Part shown: positions 1-8,074 of the stretch, in pieces
Layout: each line of letters opens with the position of its first letter
Position numbering within the stretch: position 1 is the first letter of the stretch
From: a virus
IMG/VR virus record: IMGVR_UViG_3300044626_000683
Span: 1 to 24,651 of that record
DNA length: 24,651 nucleotides
Direction: 5' to 3' (one strand)
Made by a program: the position numbers and the translations under genes
The notes under the pieces: generated by a model
The model's database searches: none
The model's input: the letters and a program-made list of their open reading frames with translations, nothing else
Told to the model about the DNA's origin: nothing

Positions 1-930
1 TTGGAGAAAGAACGTGTTTACTTGGGACTTAATAATACTTTTGATGCTGTACTTGGCGGTGTGGCTAGACAAGAACTCATACTCATCGGCGGTAAACGAG
101 GCAGCGGCAAAAGTATTACTAGTAGTAATATTTTTATTAATCAGTATGAGAATGGGAATAGTTCTATATATTTCTCAATTGAAATGACCGCTTATGAGGT
201 TATGGAACGCAACCTTAGCATACTAGCAAATGTAGATTTACAGCGATTAAAACAGAATAAACTAACAGATGAAGAAGTACTAAAAGTGGTAAAAGCCAGA
301 GCAGGTATGTTTCAAGAATCAGATCAAACTGTATTAGATTTTTTGCGTCATCGCGATAGATTTAAGTTTGAAGAACAACTAGTGCGTAATCATCAGTTAA
401 AGCCAGACAATCAAATGATTATTGTTGACGACAGAGATTTAACTATTAGCAGTATAGATTTACATATTGGTAAAGCTAAAGCTAAATTTGGTGATAAATT
501 GCAAGTTGTAGTGGTAGACTACTTAAATCAAATTGTGATTGAAGGCGCGGATATGTATGACTGGAAGCCTCAGATTGAAGTGTCTAAGAAACTAAAGAAT
601 TTGGCAAGAAAGTATGAAGTTGTACTAGTAAGTCCCTATCAGATTGATGCAACTGGTGAAGCAAGATTTGCTAAAGGTATTTTAGATGCGGCAGATATTG
701 CACTGGTAATGGAAGCACACGATAAAAGCAGCAATGCTATTAGTTTTGAAACTACTAAAATTCGTGGCGGAAAAGAGATGAAATTTACTAGCCCAATAGA
801 CTGGGAAACTCTTAGAATTAGTCCACAAAGTATTGACAAACCACAAGAAAAAGAAACAATTAAAAAAGCCGGAAAGAAAAAAGATCTTAAACAAGACGAC
901 ACAGCAGCAGATTTACCTTGGGACGCATAA
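1..930 (+). CDS. Replicative DNA helicase, DnaB/gp41-type RecA domain (5'-partial)
   Basis: ATP-dependent 5'-3' helicase of the phage replisome, expected to act with the primase encoded next. The visible 309 residues are a RecA-like motor domain. The Walker A motif GGKRGSGKS is at residues 30-38. A DnaB-like IEMT segment (SLEMS in DnaB) follows near 60. The Walker B strand ends in VVVDYLNQI with Asp173, matching the DYLQL box of DnaB. An SPYQ/DATGEAR stretch near 213-222 sits where DnaB has its sensor and arginine finger. The C-terminus is Lys-rich and ends in LPWDA. The frame is open at base 1 and TTG is the first codon, so the true start and any N-terminal primase-binding domain probably lie upstream of the window. 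The stop abuts the primase ATG with no gap. Family assignment is firm; the exact start is unknown. Confidence 0.88.
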   Translation: MEKERVYLGLNNTFDAVLGGVARQELILIGGKRGSGKSITSSNIFINQYENGNSSIYFSIEMTAYEVMERNLSILANVDLQRLKQNKLTDEEVLKVVKARAGMFQESDQTVLDFLRHRDRFKFEEQLVRNHQLKPDNQMIIVDDRDLTISSIDLHIGKAKAKFGDKLQVVVVDYLNQIVIEGADMYDWKPQIEVSKKLKNLARKYEVVLVSPYQIDATGEARFAKGILDAADIALVMEAHDKSSNAISFETTKIRGGKEMKFTSPIDWETLRISPQSIDKPQEKETIKKAGKKKDLKQDDTAADLPWDA

Positions 931-1779
931 ATGAGTGATCCAATCCTAGAACTACTACAAAAGAACGGCCTAGGCTATAGTGTAAGTGGCCGTGATTACC
1001 TAATTAAATGTTTAAATCCAGAGCATGAAGATAATAATCCTAGTTTTAGAATCGACCGTGTTAGTGGTGCTGCCCATTGTTTTAGTTGTGGGTTTAAAAC
1101 TAACATCTTTAAATATTTTGGGGTCTTTACTAATCCTGTGCCACTTAGGATTGCTAATCTCAAGAAGAAATTACAAGAACTTAGCGCAAATCAAGAGATT
1201 GCCATACCATTAGGGCACACTCCGTGGACTAAACCATTTCGTGGCATTAGTGCTAGTACACTAAAACATTTTAATGCGTTCTATACCAATCAAGTAGAAA
1301 AACTACAAGATCGTATTGTATTTCCTATACAAGATGTTACTAATAGAATTAAAGTGTTTGTCGGCAGACATACACTTAGTAATGTAAATCCTAGATATAT
1401 AAATTACCCCAGTGGAGTACAACTACCACTATTTCCCAGCTACCTAGAAGAACCAAGTCGCAGTATAGTTTTAGTAGAAGGCGTGTTTGATATGCTTAAT
1501 CTTTATGATAAAGGAATTAAAAATGCGGTCTGCTGTTTTGGCACAAATACATTGCAAAATACTGCAAAACAAAAACTATTACCATTTAAAGCACAAGGTG
1601 TTACAAACATATACATCTTATTTGACGGCGATGAAGCAGGCGAAAAAGCAGCAAAACAACTTAAGCCGGTTCTAGAAGAAGATGATTTTATAGTAGAAAT
1701 AATGAAGCTGCCAGACGGTGTTGATCCTGGTGAATTAGATCAATTTGATGTAATGAGCATAAAAGAGTATATTCAATGA
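931..1779 (+). CDS. DNA primase, DnaG-type (CHC2 zinc finger + Toprim)
   Basis: Makes RNA primers for lagging-strand synthesis. An N-terminal zinc-binding domain is visible with Cys27, His32, Cys50 and Cys53 (CLNPEH ... CFSCG). The catalytic Toprim domain has the conserved Glu183 in LVEGVFD and the DGDEAG motif with Asp232 and Asp234. At 282 aa it is about half the length of bacterial DnaG and lacks the C-terminal helicase-binding domain, which is usual for phage primases that work with a separate helicase. It starts directly after the helicase stop (TAA-ATG) and its TGA overlaps the polymerase ATG by 4 bp, so helicase, primase and polymerase are probably translated from one message. Confidence 0.93.
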   Translation: MSDPILELLQKNGLGYSVSGRDYLIKCLNPEHEDNNPSFRIDRVSGAAHCFSCGFKTNIFKYFGVFTNPVPLRIANLKKKLQELSANQEIAIPLGHTPWTKPFRGISASTLKHFNAFYTNQVEKLQDRIVFPIQDVTNRIKVFVGRHTLSNVNPRYINYPSGVQLPLFPSYLEEPSRSIVLVEGVFDMLNLYDKGIKNAVCCFGTNTLQNTAKQKLLPFKAQGVTNIYILFDGDEAGEKAAKQLKPVLEEDDFIVEIMKLPDGVDPGELDQFDVMSIKEYIQ

Positions 1780-4055
1780 AAATTGCTGTAATTGATAAAG
1801 CCCCTAACAGAACCAGATATAAAGATTATTTTCAGTTTGACTTTGAGCATTTTCACATGAGTTCAAAGCCAATTACTAAATTGCTGAAAAAAGACGTTGA
1901 TCTTGATATAGATACTGATCTCTATGACCTAGTGATCTTGGTAGGTGCTGAAGCGGCTAAAGAATATGCCAAAATTACTAGTGTTACAAATTACGCAGGT
2001 CAATTAGTAAACGAAAAGTTTATACCTATTAGCAATCCTGCAATGCTGGCATTTAAGCCAGAGGGAAAACCAGACTTTGAACGTGCCCTAGACAAAATAC
2101 ACAAACATATTAACGGTGAAGTTAAGGGTGTTAAGCAAGGTGATTTTTGCGGTATTGACCGTGAAGAAGATGCTTATGCCTTTTTCCAAGAAGTCTTAGA
2201 AAATGCACAAGGTGTGGTTGCTATAGACACAGAAACTACAGGCCTATATCCCCGTGATGGATATGTACTAGGCGTTAGTATAAGTTATAAGCTAAATCAC
2301 GGCAGATATATTAGTTGTGATTGTATTGGTGAGAGTGCCTTTAAATTACTAGAAGAAATTTGTAGCCGTTTTACTATAGTCTTTCATAATATGAAATTTG
2401 ACTATAAAATGCTGAAATATCACCTAGGCCTAGACTTTGACCGTACACGAGTACATGACACTATGGTTATGCACTATGTGCTTGATGAAACTGATGGTCA
2501 TGGCCTAAAAGACTTAGCACTAAAATATACCGATTATGGTGACTATGACGCTAAACTGGATGAATTTAAAAAAGAGTACTGTCGTCAGCATGGTATGCTC
2601 AATGAGAACTTTACCTATGACCTAATTCCTTTTGACATTATCAGCGAATATGCTAGTATAGACACAGCAGTTACACTAGAGCTATTCAACAAGTTTTGGC
2701 CTATTGTTCAAAAGAATACTAACCTACATAAAGTATACACAGAAATCTTAATTCCAGGTACTCTATTCTTAATGGACATGGAAGAAGTAGGAATACCTAT
2801 TAGTCGTGAGCGTATGCAACTAGCAGATACTTACCTAACTACCAAGATTGAAGAAGCTAAACAGCATATTTATACTTTTGACGAAGTTAAGCTGTTTGAA
2901 AATAATGAACAGAAAATGTTCAATCCTAACAGTGTTATGCAACTGCGTAGTATACTATTTGATTATGTTGGATTAACACCAACTGGTAAGAAAACTAGTA
3001 CAGGTGCTATTAGTACAGATGCAGAAGTCCTAGAGCAATTGAGTGAAGAACATGAGCTTCCTAAAGCGATCCTACAAGTACGTAAACTATCCAAAATCCA
3101 AAACACATATATACACAAAATACTTCCTGAGCTTGATAGGGATGATAGGATTCGTACTAATTTTAATCTTATCTTTACCACTAGTGGCCGTCTTAGTAGT
3201 AGTGGAAAGTTTAATGCGCAACAGATACCGCGTGATGACCCTATTATCAAAGGTTGTATCAAAGCTCCAAGTGGCTACAAGATTGTTTCGCAAGACTTAA
3301 GAACTGCTGAAATGTATTATGCTGCTGTGCTCAGTGGAGACAAGAATCTGCAAAAAGTGTTTACTGATGGCGGTGACTTTCACAGTAGTATTGCTAAAAT
3401 GGTATTTGATTTACCCTGCGACGTTGAGCAGGTAAAAAAGATTTATCCAGATATGCGTCAAAGTGCCAAGGCTATTAGCTTTGGTATCTTGTATGGCAGC
3501 GGAGCAGATAAGGTTAGTGTAACAGTTACTAAAGCAACAGGTCAACACTACCCTGTAGATCGTGCCCGTGATGATATTAAGCAGTACTTTACAACTTTTA
3601 AGAAACTTAAACAGTGGTTAGATACCCGCAAAGAATTTATTCAACAAAATGGATATACTTACTCGTTTTTTGGCCGAAAAAGACGGCTTCCTAACGTATT
3701 CAGCAGTGACAAAGGAATCGCAGCCCACGAAGTACGAAGTGGAATTAATTCAGAAATCCAATCGCTGGCAAGTGACGTTAACCTACTCGGAGCTATTGGA
3801 ACTGCTAGAGAAATTATCGAGCGCGGACTTGACGCAAGAATCTTCATGCTTGTCCATGACTCAATCGTGGCACTTGTTAAGACCGAGCATGTAGAAAAAT
3901 ACTGTGACATTTTACGAAAAAATACTCAATATGACTGGGGCTGCAATATTAGTGGCTTTCCTATTGGTGTAGATCAAGACATTGGAGATGACTATAGCTT
4001 TGGACATTTTGAGGAAACCTACAGGACTGAAGGACTTAGTTTGGCCCGTATTTAG
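1776..4055 (+). CDS. DNA polymerase, family A (Pol I type) with 3'-5' exonuclease domain
   Basis: Replicative polymerase of the phage. The proofreading domain has Exo I (Asp151, Glu153 in IDTETTGL), Exo II (Asn205, Asp209 in HNMKFDYK) and Exo III (Tyr292, Asp296 in YASID). The polymerase domain has motif A with Asp507 and steric-gate Glu512 (QDLRTAE). Motif B has Arg561, Lys565, Phe569 and Tyr573 (RQSAKAISFGILYG). Motif C is VHDS with His694-Asp695. Phe569 aligns with E. coli Phe762, a residue class usually linked to virulent phages. Motif C has Ser696 where Pol I has Glu883. No 5'-3' exonuclease domain is fused; that activity is encoded separately at 10528. The 759-aa length is normal for phage Pol A. 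Codon use changes over about 3640-3910 (see findings). Confidence 0.95.
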   Translation: MKIAVIDKAPNRTRYKDYFQFDFEHFHMSSKPITKLLKKDVDLDIDTDLYDLVILVGAEAAKEYAKITSVTNYAGQLVNEKFIPISNPAMLAFKPEGKPDFERALDKIHKHINGEVKGVKQGDFCGIDREEDAYAFFQEVLENAQGVVAIDTETTGLYPRDGYVLGVSISYKLNHGRYISCDCIGESAFKLLEEICSRFTIVFHNMKFDYKMLKYHLGLDFDRTRVHDTMVMHYVLDETDGHGLKDLALKYTDYGDYDAKLDEFKKEYCRQHGMLNENFTYDLIPFDIISEYASIDTAVTLELFNKFWPIVQKNTNLHKVYTEILIPGTLFLMDMEEVGIPISRERMQLADTYLTTKIEEAKQHIYTFDEVKLFENNEQKMFNPNSVMQLRSILFDYVGLTPTGKKTSTGAISTDAEVLEQLSEEHELPKAILQVRKLSKIQNTYIHKILPELDRDDRIRTNFNLIFTTSGRLSSSGKFNAQQIPRDDPIIKGCIKAPSGYKIVSQDLRTAEMYYAAVLSGDKNLQKVFTDGGDFHSSIAKMVFDLPCDVEQVKKIYPDMRQSAKAISFGILYGSGADKVSVTVTKATGQHYPVDRARDDIKQYFTTFKKLKQWLDTRKEFIQQNGYTYSFFGRKRRLPNVFSSDKGIAAHEVRSGINSEIQSLASDVNLLGAIGTAREIIERGLDARIFMLVHDSIVALVKTEHVEKYCDILRKNTQYDWGCNISGFPIGVDQDIGDDYSFGHFEETYRTEGLSLARI

Positions 4056-4545
4056 ACTAGGCGAACGTGAGCCGCAGCAGCTAGGCGGCTTAATTTTTTA
4101 TAGTAAACAATATATAGATACCGACACAGTAACCTTTACACACAGGTATCGCGTAGTAGATGATAAAAATATTGATAAACCAACTCTTGGCTTACGCAGA
4201 TTACAGATAGGTAAAGAACTGTTTCCTATTGGTACAGCAATATATTTCTTACAAGATGTTATAAAATTAGCCAAGTCTACTACCTGGTTTATTGACAGCA
4301 GTGGACAACTATTTCAGCACAAAAAATCTACGCGCGCCAAGCTGGCTACATACAGGATCAAACAAGTTTTACCCGCGCAGGGCATAGGATGTGTGTTAGA
4401 AATTACAGGTCTAGCTGAACGCTTTAAAAGTCTACAAATACCAAAAGATACCGAGCCTTATGCAGGTATACTAACTTATAGCGGTAGCAATTTATTATAC
4501 GGATATTACAGTGAACCAATTAAAACAACCTGGAGACTAGTGTGA
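3988..4545 (+). CDS. Hypothetical phage protein downstream of polymerase
   Basis: A protein of about 185 aa with no motif I recognise. The frame is open from TTG 3982 (the longest form, 187 aa). The only ATG is 3988, inside the last 68 bases of the polymerase gene. A CTG at 4027 preceded by GAGG is another possible start, so the N-terminus is uncertain. The body has alternating hydrophobic and aromatic residues (GGLIFYSKQY, TYRIKQVL, AGILTYSGSNLLYGYY) suggesting a small mainly-beta fold, with no Cys pair, signal peptide or TM segment. Its last codons overlap the GTG of the UvsW-like helicase by 4 bp (GTGA), so it is translated with replication genes and probably serves replication. Codon use matches its neighbours. 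Confidence 0.72.
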   Translation: MTIALDILRKPTGLKDLVWPVFRLGEREPQQLGGLIFYSKQYIDTDTVTFTHRYRVVDDKNIDKPTLGLRRLQIGKELFPIGTAIYFLQDVIKLAKSTTWFIDSSGQLFQHKKSTRAKLATYRIKQVLPAQGIGCVLEITGLAERFKSLQIPKDTEPYAGILTYSGSNLLYGYYSEPIKTTWRLV

Positions 4546-5834
4546 AAGCTATTATTAGTAATAGAATCTACATGGATAATCCAGGTAGTGCTGCTAGTAA
4601 ATTTATAATGAACTCACTAACCTATAAAATTCAAAAGAATACTGGATCTAAGAAGTTTGTTAGTGTAGAAACTATTAAAAACTATAAAAGTTTTACTGGT
4701 GGCATATTAAGTGTACCGCAAGGTCGCACAGACCTAATACCTGAAGGTTATACTATAGTAGATAAACGAGTAACTAATCCTGTACCCTTTCCTACAGCCA
4801 AGTATAGTTTACGACCAGATCAACAAGAAATATACGATCAAGTTACAGATACCTGCTTTATTAATGCCTTAGTAGGCTGGGGTAAAACTTTTACTGCACT
4901 ACACATTGCACGCAAATGGGGTCAAAAAACACTTGTAGTAACGCATACTACTGCGCTACGGGATCAGTGGCGTGAAGAAATTGAAGCATTGTTCGGATTA
5001 ACACCTGGACTAGTAGGCAGTGGCACATTTGACGTAGAAGATCACTTTATTGTAGTTGGCAATGTACAAAGTATAGTAAAAAATTTAGAAAAGATTAACA
5101 AAGAATTTGGCACGATCATTTTAGATGAAGCACATCATTGCCCTGCTAGTACATTTAGTCAAACTATAGACAGCTTTCATGCTAGATATAGACTAGCATT
5201 AAGTGGCACAATGATTCGTAAAGATGGCAAACATGTAATATTTCAAGACTACTTTGGTACAACAATATTTAAGCCAGAGCAGGCCAATACTATAAATCCA
5301 GTAGTGCACCTAGTAAAAAGTAATATTACACTAAAACACAATGTGCCTTGGGTAGAAAAAATCAATGAGCTAACACAAAGCGAATATTACAGAAAATATA
5401 TTAGTGCATTGGCCAGTTATCACATTGAGCATGGACATAGTGTACTAGTAGTAGCTGATCGCGTAGAATTCTTGGAGAAAGTAAAAGAATATGTTGGAGA
5501 AACGTGTTTGTTGGTTACTGGCGACACCAGCTTTGAAGAACGCCAATATGCAAAAGAGCAAATCCTCACAAAACAAAAAATGTGCATTGCTGGTAGCCGC
5601 CAAATCTTCAGCGAAGGAATCTCAATTAACATACTCAGTTGTGTCATCCTAGCAGTACCAATGAGTAATGACAGTCTACTAGAACAAATCGTTGGCCGAA
5701 TTATGAGACCACATCCAGGTAAATTAAATCCAATAGTAGTAGATATTCAATTTAGCGGCTGGGCAGATAAAAAGCAAAATAATGACAGACTAGGACTGTA
5801 CATGAAAAAGGGCTGGGAAATAGTATCGGTATAG
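4542..5834 (+). CDS. UvsW-like SF2 DNA/RNA helicase
   Basis: Superfamily 2 helicase resembling T4 UvsW, which unwinds branched DNA and R-loops and helps switch from origin- to recombination-dependent replication. Motifs: Q-like RPDQQ at 91-95, Walker A VGWGKT at 111-116, DEAH at 195-198, SGT at 221-223, and motif VI QIVGRIMRPHPGK beginning near 382. The 430-aa length is shorter than T4 UvsW (about 500). The GTG start overlaps the previous stop by 4 bp. A role in fork remodelling fits the neighbouring SbcCD-like and resolvase genes. A generic DEAD-like helicase remains possible because the small N-terminal domain (1-85) is not distinctive by eye. Confidence 0.87.
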   Translation: MKAIISNRIYMDNPGSAASKFIMNSLTYKIQKNTGSKKFVSVETIKNYKSFTGGILSVPQGRTDLIPEGYTIVDKRVTNPVPFPTAKYSLRPDQQEIYDQVTDTCFINALVGWGKTFTALHIARKWGQKTLVVTHTTALRDQWREEIEALFGLTPGLVGSGTFDVEDHFIVVGNVQSIVKNLEKINKEFGTIILDEAHHCPASTFSQTIDSFHARYRLALSGTMIRKDGKHVIFQDYFGTTIFKPEQANTINPVVHLVKSNITLKHNVPWVEKINELTQSEYYRKYISALASYHIEHGHSVLVVADRVEFLEKVKEYVGETCLLVTGDTSFEERQYAKEQILTKQKMCIAGSRQIFSEGISINILSCVILAVPMSNDSLLEQIVGRIMRPHPGKLNPIVVDIQFSGWADKKQNNDRLGLYMKKGWEIVSV

Positions 5835-5844
5835 AAATTTTAAC

Positions 5845-5873
5845 TTGCCTGGGACACTACATTGTGTTATAAT
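5845..5873 (+). promoter_or_regulatory. Sigma70-type promoter with extended -10
   Basis: TTGCCT (5845-5850), a 17-bp spacer, then TATAAT (5868-5873) preceded by TG-n (5865-5867). It lies in the 41-bp gap after the UvsW-like gene. The expected transcription start, about 7 nt after the -10, falls on the two ATG codons of the next gene (5876 and 5879), leaving essentially no leader. A small imperfect inverted repeat (ACAC 5854-5857, GTGT 5864-5867) lies in the spacer. Confidence 0.75.
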
Positions 5874-5875
5874 AT

Positions 5876-6238
5876 ATGATGAATCAAAGAAAAAGTTTCC
5901 GCTTCAATCTTAGTAAATTAGAGCACGCCGCTAAAGGCGACGCAATAAAATTAGTTGAATTACTAGAAGATTACTATAAGGGATTTAATCTTGGGTTTAG
6001 CGGCGGAAGTAGTTACTTAACTAGTCCTGGTCAGCTTTTCTTTGATCGTAACACAGATATACTATTTAAATCGCAGTATATACAACTAGCGGCACGTAGA
6101 AGCTATCAGCAATACAGAGATTTAGGTTACACATATTTAGACTTAAGTTATTATCCAGACCTAAAAATCGACGCAATAAAATACAATCCGCTATTAACAA
6201 TTACAAACAACAAATTATATTTCAAATACGAGGAATAA
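5876..6238 (+). CDS. Hypothetical protein, first gene after an internal promoter
   Basis: A 120-aa protein (119 aa if the second ATG at 5879 is used) that I do not recognise. The N-terminus is basic (MMNQRKSFRFNLSKLE), followed by a helical segment to about residue 40 and then a Tyr-rich part (AARRSYQQYRDLGY, YLDLSYYPDL). There is no signal peptide or TM segment. Both candidate ATGs sit within 8 bases of a strong -10 box, so no Shine-Dalgarno leader is possible on a transcript from that promoter; it may be translated from a leaderless mRNA, or from the upstream read-through transcript. It ends directly at the start of the SSB gene, whose ribosome site lies in its last codons. Confidence 0.75.
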   Translation: MMNQRKSFRFNLSKLEHAAKGDAIKLVELLEDYYKGFNLGFSGGSSYLTSPGQLFFDRNTDILFKSQYIQLAARRSYQQYRDLGYTYLDLSYYPDLKIDAIKYNPLLTITNNKLYFKYEE

Positions 6239-6880
6239 ATGGCACTTAGCTTTAAACAAACTAAAGGTAAAGCAGCTACAAACAAAGTAGAAACTTACGA
6301 ATACAAAGACGGTGAAAATACTGTTAGATTAGTTGGCGGAGTTTTGCCACGTTATATTTACTGGACTAAAGGCACTAACAATAAAGATATTCCTATTGAG
6401 TGCTTGGCCTTTAGCCGTGAAAAAGAAAAGTTCGACAATCTAGAAAAGGATCATGTACCCGATTATTATCCTGATCTAAAATGCAGCTGGAGCTACTCTA
6501 TTAACTGTATCGATCCTAAGGATGGTAAGGTCAAAGCACTTAATCTAAAGAAGAAATTGTTTGAGCAAATTCTTACAGCAGCAGAAGATTTAGGTGACCC
6601 TACCGACTACGATACAGGCTGGGATGTAGTATTTAAACGTCAAAAAACTGGCCCACTTGCATTTAATGTCGAATACACACTACAAGTATTACGTTGCAAG
6701 CCTCGTGCCCTTACAGAGGTAGAACGAGCAGCTGCAGATAGTGCACAAAACATTGACGACAAGTTTCCAAGACCTACAGCAGATGAAGTAAAAGCTCTCT
6801 TAGAAAAAATCACCACAGCTAGTGCTGAAGATGATGATTTGGATGAAAGTCAAGCTGAAGCCATCAAAGAGTTAGGTTAA
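6239..6880 (+). CDS. gp32-like single-stranded DNA-binding protein
   Basis: Probable ssDNA-binding protein that coats replication and recombination intermediates. The N-terminal basic region (SFKQTKGKAATNK) leads into a beta-rich core with many aromatics (LPRYIYWTK, DYYPDLKCSWSY), consistent with an OB fold. The C-terminal tail is acidic (SAEDDDLDES), the hallmark by which gp32- and SSB-type proteins recruit partners. The 213-aa length is reasonable for phage SSBs (T7 gp2.5 is 232). A strong GAGGAA site (6230-6235) precedes the ATG, fitting a protein needed in large amounts, and an intrinsic terminator follows the stop. I do not see the zinc-binding Cys/His set of T4 gp32, so the assignment rests on the tail, composition and context. 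Confidence 0.75.
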   Translation: MALSFKQTKGKAATNKVETYEYKDGENTVRLVGGVLPRYIYWTKGTNNKDIPIECLAFSREKEKFDNLEKDHVPDYYPDLKCSWSYSINCIDPKDGKVKALNLKKKLFEQILTAAEDLGDPTDYDTGWDVVFKRQKTGPLAFNVEYTLQVLRCKPRALTEVERAAADSAQNIDDKFPRPTADEVKALLEKITTASAEDDDLDESQAEAIKELG

Positions 6881-6885
6881 TAATA

Positions 6886-6921
6886 GGGCCCAGTAATTTA
6901 GGTTACTGGGCTATTCTTTTT
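6886..6921 (+). terminator. Intrinsic terminator after the SSB gene
   Basis: GCCCAGTAA (6888-6896) pairs with TTACTGGGC (6903-6911) around a 6-nt loop and is followed by TATTCTTTTT. It ends the helicase-to-SSB gene set 6 bases after the SSB stop. The arm core GCCCAGTA is the same as in the bidirectional terminator at 15634-15669. Confidence 0.85.
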
Positions 6922-6930
6922 GGAAAAACA

Positions 6931-7890
6931 ATGCAAGTATTATTTACAGCCGATATTCATATAAAATTAGGGCAAAAGAATGTACCTGTAGAGTGGGCTA
7001 GAAATAGATATAAATTGTTATGGCAACAATTAGCTGAGCAACAAAGTAAAGCAGATTTATTTGTAATAGGTGGTGATGTATTTGACAAATTACCTAGTAT
7101 GGATGAACTAGAGATTTATTTTGATATGATTAGCCACTGTAATATAAATACAATTATTTATAGTGGTAATCATGAAGCTGTTAAAAAGTCCACAACGTTT
7201 TTAACAAATCTAGCACGAGCTACTAATTTAATGAATCGTAAAGTTATAGTAGTAGATGACTACTATAGTGACTATGGTATTGAATTTGTACCCTATAACA
7301 AACTAAAAGACTTTGAACAAAATAATCCTTGGCCTGAAGGTGGCCAAGTACTTTGCACTCACGTTCGTGGTGCAATACCACCACATGTAACACCTGAAGT
7401 AAATTTAGATATTTTTAAACCTTGGAATGTAGTATTAGCCGGAGACCTACATAGCTATGAAAATTGTCAACACAATATTCTTTATCCTGGCAGCCCTGTC
7501 ACTACCAGTTTTCACCGCCATCCTGTTGACACAGGTGTAATTTTACTGGATACAGATACACTTAAACATAGTTGGATTAGGCTAGAATTACCGCAGCTTA
7601 TACGCAAAACTGTTAGTGCCAGTGACCCTAAACCGCCAACACCGTATCACCATACAATTTATCAAGTTGAGGGTGATTTGCAGGAGTTGGGTGAACTAGA
7701 AGATAATGAGCTAATTGACCGCAAAGTAATCAAGCGTACCAGTGATGTGCAATTGATGCTAGACAATGAAATGAGCTTAATTGAAGAAGTACGTGAGTAC
7801 TTGCGCTATATACTTGGCCTGCCTGAAGAAACTGTAGAGCGTGCTGCGGTTGAGGTGCAAAATCAACTGGACAAAATAGAAAATGACTGA
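6931..7890 (+). CDS. SbcD/Mre11-like nuclease subunit (T4 gp47 equivalent)
   Basis: Metallophosphoesterase subunit of the SbcCD/gp46-gp47 complex, which resects DNA ends to start recombination. Metal-binding motifs are in order: Asp8 and His10 (TADIH), Asp49 (GGDVFD), Asn80-His81-Glu82 (GNHE), a later His in CTHVRG, and GDLHS near residue 172. The 319-aa length is close to T4 gp47 (339). The C-terminal third is acidic and helical and would carry the SbcC contact. It begins after the SSB terminator with no obvious promoter in the 50-bp gap. Its stop is overlapped by the next small gene, which sits between it and its partner sbcC-like gene. Confidence 0.93.
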   Translation: MQVLFTADIHIKLGQKNVPVEWARNRYKLLWQQLAEQQSKADLFVIGGDVFDKLPSMDELEIYFDMISHCNINTIIYSGNHEAVKKSTTFLTNLARATNLMNRKVIVVDDYYSDYGIEFVPYNKLKDFEQNNPWPEGGQVLCTHVRGAIPPHVTPEVNLDIFKPWNVVLAGDLHSYENCQHNILYPGSPVTTSFHRHPVDTGVILLDTDTLKHSWIRLELPQLIRKTVSASDPKPPTPYHHTIYQVEGDLQELGELEDNELIDRKVIKRTSDVQLMLDNEMSLIEEVREYLRYILGLPEETVERAAVEVQNQLDKIEND

Positions 7891-8074
7891 ATATCATCCC
7901 AACATGATCTATGTAGCTAGAATAATGGCTGAGCGTGATTGCGGCGATCAAGAACGTTGGTTTGATTACTATGAACAGGCAAAAAGCACAATATTGTTAG
8001 TAGAGCAATTGGGCTTTTTAAATAAAAAGAAGTTTTGGAAAAATGATAACAATCAAAGAACTACGTTGGAGTAA
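7883..8074 (+). CDS. Small hypothetical protein between the SbcD- and SbcC-like genes
   Basis: A 63-aa reading frame starting with ATG 8 bases inside the SbcD-like gene and ending 32 bases inside the SbcC-like gene. The sequence is helical and charged with several aromatics (ERWFDYYEQAK, GFLNKKKFWKND) and no known motif. Without it a gap of more than 150 bp would separate two genes that are otherwise tightly packed, and the codon use matches the neighbours, so it is probably real. It might tune or bridge the nuclease complex; that is inference only. Confidence 0.6.
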   Translation: MTEYHPNMIYVARIMAERDCGDQERWFDYYEQAKSTILLVEQLGFLNKKKFWKNDNNQRTTLE

